Shown here piece after piece: positions 23,830 through 32,212 of a stretch of 64,000 nucleotides of DNA. Location: NCBI RefSeq assembly GCF_020991085.1, contig NZ_CP087719.1:3058001-3122000 (forward strand), read 5' to 3'. The translations under genes were made by a program, and so were the position numbers. Below the pieces are notes generated by a model. It did no database searches. It saw nothing but the letters and a program-made list of their open reading frames with translations, and had not been told where the DNA came from. Positions within the stretch are counted from its first letter, which is position 1. Each line of letters begins with the position of its first letter. Source of the stretch: Roseomonas sp. OT10. GTDB taxonomy: Bacteria > Pseudomonadota > Alphaproteobacteria > Acetobacterales > Acetobacteraceae.

Positions 23830-25770
23830 ATGCGCTCCATCACAGGCCCCGGCACCGGGTGGCTCCTGGCCGCCGTTCTCGCCGTCGCCGCCTCCGCTGG
23901 CCCGGCGCTGGGCCAGTCCGCCAAGCCCTCCGCCGCGGGGGCGGCGGCCCCGCCCGTGCTGGCCAAGCCGGCCCCCCTGCCGCCCGCCGGGGCCACGGCC
24001 CCCGTGCCGGCAGCGCCCGTCCCGGCAGCCCCGGCGCCCCAGGCCAGCGCGCAGCCGCCGAGCCAGTGCCCGGATGATTTCGAGGCCTATCAGGGCAGCA
24101 CCGAACCGCTGACCTGCGCCTGCCCCGCCGATTCCACCGGGCGCGGCGCCGTCTGGGGCACGGACGTCTACACGGGCGACTCCGCCGTCTGCCGCGCCGC
24201 CGTGCACGCCGGCATCATCCCCCGCCGCGGCGGCGTGGTGACGGTGATCCCCGAGGCCGGGCGCACCGCCTATCCCGGCACCACGCGCAACGGCTTCGCC
24301 TCGATGAACTACGGCCGCTACGCACACAGCTACCGCTTCCAGCCGGCCGACGGCGCGGCCCCCGCCACCCCGGGCCAGCAGGCCGCGGCCCCCGGGGCGC
24401 CGGCCGCGCCGACGCAATGCCCCGACGACTTCACCGCCTACAAGGACACGGACGAGCCGCTGACCTGCCTCTGCCCCGCCGAGGCGACGGGCCGCGGCGC
24501 CGTCTGGGGCACGGACGTCTACACGGGCGACTCCGCCCTCTGCCGCGCCGCCGTGCATGCCGGCGTCATCCCCCGCCGCGGCGGCCAGGTCACCGCCATC
24601 CCGGAGGCGGGGCGCAACGCCTATCCCGGTACCACGCGCAACGGCTTCGCCTCGATGAACTACGGCCGCTACGACCACAGCTACCGCTTCCAGCCCGCCG
24701 GGGCGGCGACCGGCCAGCAGGCGGCGGCCCCGACGACGCCGGCCCCGCCCGCGCAGTGCCCCGATGACTTCGTCGCCTACCAGGACACGGACGAGCCGCT
24801 GACCTGCGCCTGCCCGGCCGAGGCGACCAGCCGCGGCGCCGTCTGGGGCACGGACATCTACACGGCCGATTCCGCGCTGTGCCGCGCCGCCGTCCATGCC
24901 GGGGCGATCCGCGCCTCCGGCGGGCTGGTGGTGGTGACGCCGGCGCCGGGGCGCAGCGCCTATCCCGGCACCACCCGCAACGGCTTCGCCTCGATGAACT
25001 ACGGGCCCTACGACCACAGCTACCGCATCCAGGCCGCGGGCCCCGGCGGCGCGGCGCGCCCGGCTGCCGCGGCGGCGGGGCCCAGCCTCTGCCCCGACAA
25101 CTTCGACGCCTTCCGCGACACGGACGAGACGCTGGCCTGCCTCTGCCCGGCCGAGGCGACGAGCCGCGGCGCGCTCTGGGGCACCGACACCTACACCACC
25201 GACTCCGGCATCTGCCGCGCCGCCGTGCATGCGGGGGTGATCCCGCGCACCGGCGGGCCGGTCACGGTGGTGCCGCAGCCGGGGCGCAACGCCTATCCCG
25301 GCACCACCCGCAACGGCATCACCTCCTCGAACTACGGCGCCTACCGGTCCAGCTACCGCTTCGACGCGCCGGTGCAGCGCGTGGCCATGGGCGCCCCGGT
25401 CCAGGCGCCGGTGGCGGAGAGCCTGCGCGCGACGGGCAAGGTCGCCCTCTACGTCACCTTCCGCACCGGCTCGGCCGACCTGGACATCTCCGCCGCCACG
25501 ACGCTGGGCGAGTTGCGCGATGCGCTGCAGGGCGATCCGTCGCTGCGGCTGGTGCTGATCGGGCACACCGACAACACCGGCACGCCGCAGGGCAATGTCG
25601 GGCTGTCGCAGCGCCGGGCGGAAGCGGTGCGGGCCTGGCTGGTCTCCCAGGGCATCGCGGCCGACCGCCTCGCCGCCCAGGGGCGCGGCCAGGCCGAGCC
25701 GGTGGCGGAGAATACCTCCGAGTCCGGACGCGCCCTCAACCGCCGGGTGCAGGCGGAGCGGCGGCCGTAG
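23830..25770 (+). CDS. OmpA family protein with four tandem LCCL domains
   Basis: A 646-residue exported protein: signal peptide (1 to about 29), Ala/Pro-rich linker (30-78), four LCCL domains (about 80-171, 197-288, 310-401, 421-512) and a C-terminal OmpA domain (537-646, with LVLIGHTDNTG and LSQRRAEAVRAWL). Each LCCL copy has four Cys and the hallmark VWGTDVYT-DSA-CRAAVHAG (third position and details vary; copy 4 reads LWGTDTYTTDS). Pro/Ala-rich linkers separate the copies. The OmpA domain should grip peptidoglycan; LCCL domains are known mainly from secreted eukaryotic proteins and may bind sugars or lipids. A role in envelope anchoring or recognition is inferred. Confidence 0.88.
   Translation: MRSITGPGTGWLLAAVLAVAASAGPALGQSAKPSAAGAAAPPVLAKPAPLPPAGATAPVPAAPVPAAPAPQASAQPPSQCPDDFEAYQGSTEPLTCACPADSTGRGAVWGTDVYTGDSAVCRAAVHAGIIPRRGGVVTVIPEAGRTAYPGTTRNGFASMNYGRYAHSYRFQPADGAAPATPGQQAAAPGAPAAPTQCPDDFTAYKDTDEPLTCLCPAEATGRGAVWGTDVYTGDSALCRAAVHAGVIPRRGGQVTAIPEAGRNAYPGTTRNGFASMNYGRYDHSYRFQPAGAATGQQAAAPTTPAPPAQCPDDFVAYQDTDEPLTCACPAEATSRGAVWGTDIYTADSALCRAAVHAGAIRASGGLVVVTPAPGRSAYPGTTRNGFASMNYGPYDHSYRIQAAGPGGAARPAAAAAGPSLCPDNFDAFRDTDETLACLCPAEATSRGALWGTDTYTTDSGICRAAVHAGVIPRTGGPVTVVPQPGRNAYPGTTRNGITSSNYGAYRSSYRFDAPVQRVAMGAPVQAPVAESLRATGKVALYVTFRTGSADLDISAATTLGELRDALQGDPSLRLVLIGHTDNTGTPQGNVGLSQRRAEAVRAWLVSQGIAADRLAAQGRGQAEPVAENTSESGRALNRRVQAERRP
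24067..25365 (+). repeat. Four tandem in-gene repeats encoding LCCL domains
   Basis: Four units begin with the codon of the first Cys of each domain at 24067, 24418, 24757 and 25090, giving spacings of 351, 339 and 333 bp. Units 1-3 are closely similar at DNA level, including the stretch coding YPGTTRNGFASMNYG, while unit 4 has drifted. The pattern points to internal duplication within this gene. Confidence 0.85.
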
Positions 25771-26767
25771 CGGTCCCCGCGGGCGGGGGAAGCGGTGCCG
25801 GACCACGGTGCCGCCTCTCGCGCCATTGCGTCGGCGAGCAGCCATGGCGCTGCCGGAAGTGGTGGCGCAGCGCGGCCGCGCTGCCGAAGCCGCAGGCGGC
25901 GGCGATCGCCTCCACCCCTGCCTCGCCGCCCTCGAGCAGGTCGCGCGCATAGGCGAGGCGCTCGCCCAGCAGCCAGGCGCCGGGCGACAGGCCGGTGGCC
26001 TCGCGGAAGCGCCGGTCCAGCCCGCGCGGACTGACCGCCGCCTCGGCCGCGAGTCGCGCCACCGGCCAGGCTTCGTCCAGGCTGGTCCGCACCCGGTCGA
26101 GCAGCGGCGCCAGCCGGGCACCGGCCCGACGTGGCACCGGCCGCTCCAGCGACTGCCGCTGCTCCCCCTCCCGCTGCGCCGGGATCACCAGGCGCCGGGC
26201 GATGGCGTTCGCGGCCGCCGGTCCATGGTCGCGGCGCACGAGGTGCAGGCACAGATCCAGTCCCGCCGCGCTGCCCGCCGCGGTCAGGATCGAGCCCTCA
26301 TCCACGTAGAGCACGTCCGGCACGAAGCGCAGTCGCGGGCAGCGGGCCTGCAGCGCCTCGGCGAAGCGCCAGTGGGTGGTGGCGCGCCGCCCCTGCAGCA
26401 GCCCCGCCTCCGCCAGCACCACGGCGCCGGAGCAGAGGGAGAGGAGGCGCGCGCCCTCCGAATGAGCGCGGCGCAGCGCGTCCAATAGGGCCTCCGGCAC
26501 CGGCTCGTCGATGCCGCGCCAGCCGGGGATGACGATGGTGCCCGCCGTCTCCAGCAGCTCCATCCCGCCATCGGCCAGCACGCGGATCCCGCCCGCCGCG
26601 CGCAGCGGACCGGGGTCGAGCGCCGCCACGGCGAAGCGGTACCAGCCTGGCCCCATCTCCGGCCGTGGCAGGCCGAAGACCTCCACGGCGCAGCCGAACT
26701 CGAAGGTGCAGAGCCGGTCATAGGCCAGGACGACGACCTGCTCCGGCGGGCGGGTGGGGTGTGGCAT
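25736..26767 (-). CDS. ftrA: GlxA-type transcriptional regulator (FtrA-like: DJ-1/PfpI domain plus AraC helix-turn-helix)
   Basis: A 343-residue regulator with an N-terminal DJ-1/PfpI domain (about 10-175; nucleophile-elbow-like SLCSGAVVLAEAGLL) and a C-terminal AraC-type double helix-turn-helix (about 230-325; VARLAAEAAVSPRGLDRRF, and AAACGFGSAAALRHHF). Its end overlaps the LCCL-OmpA gene by 35 bp tail to tail. It is divergent from a rhodanese gene, the gene arrangement in which FtrA is often found. It probably controls that rhodanese; the signal is unknown. Confidence 0.85.
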   Translation of the reverse strand: MPHPTRPPEQVVVLAYDRLCTFEFGCAVEVFGLPRPEMGPGWYRFAVAALDPGPLRAAGGIRVLADGGMELLETAGTIVIPGWRGIDEPVPEALLDALRRAHSEGARLLSLCSGAVVLAEAGLLQGRRATTHWRFAEALQARCPRLRFVPDVLYVDEGSILTAAGSAAGLDLCLHLVRRDHGPAAANAIARRLVIPAQREGEQRQSLERPVPRRAGARLAPLLDRVRTSLDEAWPVARLAAEAAVSPRGLDRRFREATGLSPGAWLLGERLAYARDLLEGGEAGVEAIAAACGFGSAAALRHHFRQRHGCSPTQWRERRHRGPAPLPPPAGTATAAAPPAPGG

Positions 26768-26860
26768 GATCTCGATGCAATCTGGCAGCGGCCGCGCTCA
26801 TCATCCAGGGGTCGGGCGCGCCATGCTCCGACCCCGACATTCCTTGCCGGAGGAGCCCCG
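26768..26860. promoter_or_regulatory. Divergent ftrA / rhodanese promoter region
   Basis: The 93 bp between the two start codons must carry both promoters. GGAGG lies before the rhodanese ATG. I see no clear palindrome for the AraC-type regulator and no confident -35/-10 pair. Confidence 0.35.
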
Positions 26861-27289
26861 ATGCCCAGCGCCGTCACCGCCTCGCCCGCCGCCGCGCCAG
26901 CGGAGATGCGGGCCCACCTGATGCGACGCTTCGCCTTCGAGACGGATTGCGCCGACGTCCAGGCGGCGCTGGCCGCCCCGGGGGTCGCGGATTTCGTGCT
27001 GCTCGACGTGCGCGGGCGCGCGGCCTACGCGGCCGGCCACGTGCCGGGGGCGCTCAGCCTGCCGCATGCCGACATCACGGCCCGCCGGCTGGCCGCCTGG
27101 CCGATGGGCACGCTCTTCGTCACCTACTGCGCCGGCCCGCACTGCAACGGCGCCGACCGGGCCGCGCTCCGCCTGGCGGAGCTGGGGCGGCCGGTGAAGA
27201 CCATGCCGGGCGGCATGACCGGCTGGGCGGATGAGGGCTTCCCCGTCGCCATGGGCAGGGAGGGGGCGGATGCCGTCGCCGCCCGCTGA
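26861..27289 (+). CDS. Rhodanese-like domain protein
   Basis: A 142-residue single rhodanese domain. LLDVRGRAAYAAGHVPGALSLPH is the substrate-side signature, and the active-site loop is YCAGPHCNGADRAA with the candidate persulfide Cys C90 and a second Cys C95. The loop form CAGPHCNG is typical of a small subgroup linked to GlxA-type regulators. Start ATG 26861 has GGAGGA upstream. It probably moves sulfane sulfur in the cytoplasm and is likely under control of the divergent FtrA-like protein. Confidence 0.87.
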   Translation: MPSAVTASPAAAPAEMRAHLMRRFAFETDCADVQAALAAPGVADFVLLDVRGRAAYAAGHVPGALSLPHADITARRLAAWPMGTLFVTYCAGPHCNGADRAALRLAELGRPVKTMPGGMTGWADEGFPVAMGREGADAVAAR

Positions 27290-27381
27290 CCGCGGCCGGC
27301 CCGGGGTCGCCCCTGGGCCAACGGTCGCCGGCGTGGCGCGTTGGTCTCCCGGAGCCGGACGGTCCGGCGAAGGGAGAGGCC

Positions 27382-27753
27382 ATGGCAGAGAACGACACCA
27401 CCCCCGCCCTGGAGGACGGCACCATCACCGTCTCCGGCCATCAGACGGAGATCGGCGAGGCGTTGCGCAGCCATGCCACGGAACAGCTTCGGCGGCTGAC
27501 GGCGAAGTACTTCGGCAAGGCGGACGATGCGACGGCGATCTTCTCCCGCAGCGAGAAGAAGCACGGCTTCGCCTGCAACATCCGGGTGCATGCCGGGCGC
27601 GGGCTGTTGTTCGACGGCCAGGGCGACGATCCGGCCAATGCCTATGCCGCCTTCGCCCAGGCGCTGGAGCGGGTGGACAAGCAGATGCGCCGGCAGAAGC
27701 GCGCCCTGCGCGAGGACAAGCCGGTGAACGCCATGAAGGAGGCGCTGCTCTAG
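27382..27753 (+). CDS. HPF/RaiA family ribosome-associated protein (short form)
   Basis: A 123-residue protein with the S30AE/HPF domain at about residues 15-108: ITVSGHQTEIGEALRSHA, AKYFGKADDATAIFSR, and AYAAFAQALERVDKQMRRQKR. HPF proteins bind the small ribosomal subunit and silence it in stationary phase. Alphaproteobacterial forms are usually long (about 190 residues) with a C-terminal dimerisation domain; here the protein stops just after the linker. No continuation is seen in any frame downstream. Confidence 0.82.
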   Translation: MAENDTTPALEDGTITVSGHQTEIGEALRSHATEQLRRLTAKYFGKADDATAIFSRSEKKHGFACNIRVHAGRGLLFDGQGDDPANAYAAFAQALERVDKQMRRQKRALREDKPVNAMKEALL

Positions 27754-27848
27754 GGCAGGGCCTGCGGGACCGCCCCGGGCCGGCGGGCGGAGCCGTCCGG
27801 CGGCGGGCCGCCCCGGCCGGAGCGGGGCCAGCGCCCCGCCCGCGCCGG

Positions 27849-28427
27849 TCAGATGACCTTCAGCACCAGGAAGCCGGCCACGATGCCCAGCGCGGCGAGG
27901 CCGGCAACCAGGTTCAGCCGCTTCTCGATGAAGGCGCGCGCGGGGGGGCCGAAGCGGCGCAGCAGCCAGGCCAGCAGGAAGAACCGCGCGCCGCGGGTGA
28001 TCACGCTGCACACGAAGAACACCGGCAGGGAGAAGTGGGCCGCGCCGGAGGCGATGGTCACGATCTTGTAGGGGATCGGCGTCAGGCCCTTGATCAGGAT
28101 CACCGCCGCGCCCCAGCGCTCGAACCAGCCCTGGAAGCGGAACAGCGCGTCGGCATGGCCGTAGGCGGCCAGCACCGGCTGGGCCAGGGCCTCGAACAGG
28201 AAGGCGCCGATCGCATAGCCCAGCAGCCCGCCGAGCACCGAGGCCACGGTGCACCACAGCGCATAGGCATAGGCCCGCTCCGGCCGCGCCAGGCACATCG
28301 GGATCAGCAGGGCGTCGGGCGGGATCGGGAAGAAGCTGCTCTCCGCGAAGGACACCCCGGCGAGGGCGGCCCCGGCACGGGGGTGGGCGGAAAGGGCCAG
28401 GGTCCGGTCGTACAGGGCGCGCAGCAT
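27849..28427 (-). CDS. YqaA/DedA-type VTT membrane protein
   Basis: A 192-residue integral membrane protein. The N-terminal FAESSFFPIPPDALLIPM is the hallmark of the YqaA branch of the VTT (SNARE-associated) superfamily, and KGLTPIPYKIVTIASGAA is the second re-entrant motif with the conserved Pro and Lys. Members move or flip lipids, often undecaprenyl phosphate, or support membrane homeostasis. It begins at ATG 28427. It is convergent with the HPF-like gene across a GC-rich 95-bp gap. Confidence 0.85.
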   Translation of the reverse strand: MLRALYDRTLALSAHPRAGAALAGVSFAESSFFPIPPDALLIPMCLARPERAYAYALWCTVASVLGGLLGYAIGAFLFEALAQPVLAAYGHADALFRFQGWFERWGAAVILIKGLTPIPYKIVTIASGAAHFSLPVFFVCSVITRGARFFLLAWLLRRFGPPARAFIEKRLNLVAGLAALGIVAGFLVLKVI

Positions 28428-28675
28428 GGGGCGCCGCCATCCCACGCCCTGCTGCGCCGCACAAGAAGTTTCGCGCAGCCCCGTGATCCGTGCATGGCGG
28501 GGTCCGGGCCGCCCGTCGCCGCGGCGCTGGACATCCGGCGGAACCGGGCGTCTGCTGCCGCCCGGATGGGCCGGTGCCGCCCCGCGATGCCTCGTTTCCT
28601 GCAAGATGGGGCTCCTCCGCACGGGGCCGGACAGTTCCGGGCCGGGGCGGACGGGCCCTTGGAGTCCTGACAACC

Positions 28676-29941
28676 ATGTCCGCCTCTGCCCGGCCGGCCG
28701 CTGCCCGCGCCGACTCCTACGGACCGCTGATCGTCTGCGCGGTGATCGCCGCCGCGCTCTCCATGGGGTTGCGCCAGTCCTTCGGCCTCTTTCTCGCCCC
28801 GATGACCGCCGACCGCGGCTGGTCCGCCTCCGGCTTCGCCCTGGCCATCGCCCTGCAGGTGCTGCTGAACGGCTTCACCCAGCCGATCTGCGGCCAGGTC
28901 GCCGACCGGCTCGGCGGGCGGATCGTGGTGATCGGCGGCGCACTGCTCTACGCGGTGGGTCTGGTCGGCATGGCCCTGGCCGGGAGCCTGGCGCTGTTCA
29001 CCTTCTTCGCCGGGCTGGTGATGGGGGCGGCCGTCTCCGCCTCCGGCATGCCCGTGATCATCGCCTCCCTCACCCGGCTGCTGCCCGAGACGCAGCGCGG
29101 GCGCGCCGTGGGGCTCGGCACCGCCGGCTCCTCCTTCGGGCAGTTCCTGGTGGTGCCGCTGGTCGGCGCGGCGATCGGGCTGCTGGGCTGGCAATGGGCG
29201 CTGCTGGCGATGGCGATGGCGTCGCTGGCCATCGTGCCGCTCGCCCTGCCGCTGAACGACCGGCCGCCGCCCCGCTCCGGCGCCGCGACCGAGGAAGCCG
29301 CCTCCGCCGCGCTGAAGCGGGCCCTGGGGGAACCCAGCTTCTGGTGTCTCTTCGCGGGCTTCTTCGTCTGCGGCGTCCACGTCTCCTTCCTCACCGTGCA
29401 CATGCCGGGCTTCGTCGCCAGCTGCATGCTGCCCGCCTATGTCGGGGCGGGCGCGATCTCGCTGATCGGGCTGTTCAACGTGGCGGGCTCCCTCGGCGCG
29501 GGCGAGCTGGCGCAGCGCTGGCGGCGGCGGGAGCTGCTGGTGGCGATCTACGGCCTGCGCGGCGTGCTGATGCTGGTCTTCCTGATGCTGCCCAAGACCA
29601 CGGGCACGGTGCTGGCCTTCTCGGCCATCATGGGGGTGCTGTGGCTGTCCACCGTGCCGCCCACCGTGGCGCTGGTGGCGCGCAACTTCGGCACCCGCTG
29701 GCTGGCGACGATCTTCGGCCTGGTCTTCCTGGGCCACCAGATCGGCGGCTTCAGCGGCGCCTTCCTGGGCGGGCTGATCTACGACCGCACCGGCTCCTAC
29801 GACGGGATGTGGTGGGTCTCGATCGGCTTCGCCTTCTTCGGCGCCGCCGTCTCCGCCTTCGTCCGCGACCCCGGCCCGCCCGGTTCCCCGGTGCGGCGCG
29901 AGGCGCCCGAGCCCCCGGCGCTCGCCCCCGCCCGGGCCTGA
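28676..29941 (+). CDS. MFS transporter
   Basis: A 421-residue major facilitator with twelve expected membrane segments. Loop 2-3 has the MFS motif GQVADRLGGRIVVIGG, and a similar charged region follows in the second half (AGELAQRWRRRELLVAIYG). The N-terminal half, GLRQSFGLFLAPMTADRGWSASGF, resembles the monocarboxylate/oxalate-formate-like branch. The start is ATG 28676. Substrate and direction are unknown. Its stop lies 45 bp from the end of the convergent LuxR-type gene. Confidence 0.87.
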   Translation: MSASARPAAARADSYGPLIVCAVIAAALSMGLRQSFGLFLAPMTADRGWSASGFALAIALQVLLNGFTQPICGQVADRLGGRIVVIGGALLYAVGLVGMALAGSLALFTFFAGLVMGAAVSASGMPVIIASLTRLLPETQRGRAVGLGTAGSSFGQFLVVPLVGAAIGLLGWQWALLAMAMASLAIVPLALPLNDRPPPRSGAATEEAASAALKRALGEPSFWCLFAGFFVCGVHVSFLTVHMPGFVASCMLPAYVGAGAISLIGLFNVAGSLGAGELAQRWRRRELLVAIYGLRGVLMLVFLMLPKTTGTVLAFSAIMGVLWLSTVPPTVALVARNFGTRWLATIFGLVFLGHQIGGFSGAFLGGLIYDRTGSYDGMWWVSIGFAFFGAAVSAFVRDPGPPGSPVRREAPEPPALAPARA

Positions 29942-29986
29942 CCGGCTCGCCGCCGCGCCGGGCCTCCCCTCGCGGGGGGGCCCGCG

Positions 29987-31174
29987 TTACTGACCCTGCA
30001 GCCCGGCCAGGAGCCGTTCCAGGTCGCGCAGGTTGGTGGCGCCGGTCTTCTCCAGCACCGCGCGGACCTGGGCACGGATCGTCGTCTCGCCGACGCCGCG
30101 CGCCGCGGCGACGCTGCGCTTGGTCCGGCCGCCGAGCAGGGCGCCGGCGACCTCCGCCTCCGCCCGGGTGAGGCCGAACAGGTCGTGCAGCAGTTCGGCC
30201 CGCGGCGCGGTGGAGGGGGCGGCGACAGGGCGCAGCAGGAGCATGGCGCGGCCCTGCACCCGGCCGAAGCCGCTCGCCGCGTCCTCGGCGAGGCGGCGCG
30301 GCAGCGGCATGGCCAGCACGGCCAGCGCCCCCTCCCCCTCGGTGTTGCGCAGGCGGAGGGCGCCGCCGGAGCGGCCGCCCAGGGCGGTTCCCTGCACCAG
30401 CGCGGTCAGCGCCTCGGCATCGCCGCGATGGATCGGCGCGACGATGGTGCAGGGCGCCGCGCCGGGCATGATGCCCGCGAGCCGGCGCAGGCGCAGCGCG
30501 GGTGCGGGGCCGGTCGCCATGGCCTCCGCCGCGGCGTTGGCCAGCCAGAGCCGCATCTCCGCATCCACCACCAGCACGCCGACGGCGAGCGCGTCGAGCG
30601 CGGCAGCCCCGGGCGAGGCCGCGGCCTCCGGGGCGGCGGCCTTGAGGCGGTGGCGCAGCTGCATGCCACGGCGCAGATGCGGCAGAACCGCTTCCAGCAG
30701 CCGGCGCTCCGCCGCGCCGAAGGGGGCCTTGCCGTCCGGCCGGTGCAGGCCGATCGGCATCATCCCCGCCTCGCCCAGCGGCACCACCGTGCCGACGATG
30801 TAGCGCAGCCCGAGCCTGCGCCCGAAGTCGCAGTAGAACTCGGAGCGCAGGAACTCGCTGTCGGGCACCAGCATCTCGCCGCTGACCAGCACGCGCGGCC
30901 GGTCCAGCCCGCCGGTGGCGATCATGCGGGCGGCGCGCGTCATCCACAGGTCGACGTAGCGGTAGTGCTCGCGATAGGCGGCCGCGGCGTCGTCCGGGAT
31001 CTCCTGGTGGCAGATGACCTCCGCCTGGCCCCGCAGCACGTCGCCCGCGATCAGCGCCGCGCTGTTCGCCCCGACCAGCGCCTTGAGCCCGTCGCCCACC
31101 GTGGACCAGGCGGTCCCGCCGGCGGCGGCGTCGTAGATCTGCTCGGTCAGGGCGAGCACCCGTGCCTGGGACAT
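29987..31174 (-). CDS. LuxR-type helix-turn-helix transcriptional regulator
   Basis: A 395-residue regulator with a C-terminal LuxR/GerE-type DNA-binding domain (about 335-395; FGLTRAEAEVAGALLGGRTKRSVAAARGVGETTIRAQVRAVLEKTGA, described by its parts FGLTRAEAEVAGALLGG and GVGETTIRAQVRAVL). The N-terminal 200 residues look like a sensory domain, and the middle (VLVVDAEMRLWLANAAAEAM) is PAS-like. No phosphorylation receiver is present, so a small molecule or redox cue is likely. The start is ATG 31174. Its target may include the divergent region upstream. Confidence 0.8.
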   Translation of the reverse strand: MSQARVLALTEQIYDAAAGGTAWSTVGDGLKALVGANSAALIAGDVLRGQAEVICHQEIPDDAAAAYREHYRYVDLWMTRAARMIATGGLDRPRVLVSGEMLVPDSEFLRSEFYCDFGRRLGLRYIVGTVVPLGEAGMMPIGLHRPDGKAPFGAAERRLLEAVLPHLRRGMQLRHRLKAAAPEAAASPGAAALDALAVGVLVVDAEMRLWLANAAAEAMATGPAPALRLRRLAGIMPGAAPCTIVAPIHRGDAEALTALVQGTALGGRSGGALRLRNTEGEGALAVLAMPLPRRLAEDAASGFGRVQGRAMLLLRPVAAPSTAPRAELLHDLFGLTRAEAEVAGALLGGRTKRSVAAARGVGETTIRAQVRAVLEKTGATNLRDLERLLAGLQGQ

Positions 31175-31687
31175 GCCGTTCCCTTCCGTCCGCGCCTGGG
31201 GCGGGCCGCCGCAGGACGGCACCGTCCGCCTGCGTGGCCCCGCCCCGTCGAACAACTGCTGGAGCATCCGCGGCGACGGCGCGCGCCGGAGGCGTTCCAA
31301 CGCGCCCGTCCCGAGGTCCGCAGGCTGGCCCGCGGGCTCCGGAACGGCTGGCCTGCCGAAGACGCCGTATCCCGGTATCCCGGGCACATCTCAGCGACCG
31401 GGGCACCGGACCGGCGACATGCTTACAGCCGCAACGTTCCAACTCAAGAATATTCGGGAATATCCTGTCCAGGTCAAACCGCCCGCGGAAGGACGCAAGG
31501 CCATGCCCAGCCGCGCGACCCGCATCCGTCGTCCGAACGGACGAGGCGCGGGCCCCGGACCCGGGGCGGAATGCGCCGCCGTTGCGACCACCTTCCGGAC
31601 CAGGATTCCGCAGGACAGCCCATGTGCACCGCCCATCCGGACCGCTCCGAGGCTCTCGCGCACCGGCCAGGACTGGTCGAGCGGCGC
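31175..31687. promoter_or_regulatory. 513-bp intergenic region with an AT-rich palindrome
   Basis: No gene is seen between the LuxR-type gene and the small membrane protein gene. An AT-rich island at about 31430-31485 stands out. It contains the 14-bp palindrome ATATTCGGGAATAT (31450-31463) and the related element pair GAATATTC (31448-31455) and GGAATATCC (31457-31465). This is the best promoter or operator candidate of the stretch; the rest is GC-rich without clear signals. Confidence 0.4.
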
Positions 31688-32056
31688 ATGACCCGATTCG
31701 CGACGCAGCCGCCCATCGCCCTCGGCCTGTTGCTGGCGGCCGTCACCGCCGCCCTCGTGACCTGGATCGCCGCCATCGCCCTGCCGCTGCAACCGGCCAG
31801 CGAGGAGGAGGAGCTGCCGATCGCCTTCTGCCTGCCCCGGCGCGGCCTGTCGGACCAGTCCGCCTGCCTCTGCTCGTCCGGCCCGGTGGAGGCGCCGGAG
31901 GCCGCCGAGGACTATCGGCGGGCCCTGGCCAACTGGCAGGCCGCCGGGATGATGACCGGGCCGGAGGCGCGCCGCCTGGAGCAGGAGATGCTGGTCGCCT
32001 GCGGCCTGGCCCGGCCGGGCAACGGGACGGCGGCGCGCGGTGGCGGCGCCCGCTGA
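31688..32056 (+). CDS. Hypothetical protein with one membrane segment
   Basis: A 122-residue protein from ATG 31688. One hydrophobic helix at about residues 10-32 (ALGLLLAAVTAALVTWIAAIAL) is followed by an acidic stretch, SEEEELP, a Cys pair in SACLCSSG, and a helical tail. The layout suggests an inner-membrane protein with a periplasmic domain. An alternative ATG at 31622 would add 22 residues. I recognise no family. Reading-frame quality and the transmembrane segment are the only support. Confidence 0.5.
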   Translation: MTRFATQPPIALGLLLAAVTAALVTWIAAIALPLQPASEEEELPIAFCLPRRGLSDQSACLCSSGPVEAPEAAEDYRRALANWQAAGMMTGPEARRLEQEMLVACGLARPGNGTAARGGGAR

Positions 32057-32212
32057 CATGGTGGCGCCGGGCGCCCGGGAACGTCCCGAGAGGCTCGCCC
32101 CCGGTGACCGGGCGGCGGAGGGTGCGGCTAGCCGGCGCCGGGTCGAGGCAGGCCCGCATCCCCCGGCGGCCCCTCCCGCCGACGGCCGTGGGGACGGGGC
32201 GCAGGCCCTGCC

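Noticed and set aside
24067-25365. Regular repeats that might be read as a CRISPR-like or satellite array
   Set aside because: The period is 333-351 bp, stays in frame, and encodes complete LCCL domains, so it is an in-gene domain repeat.
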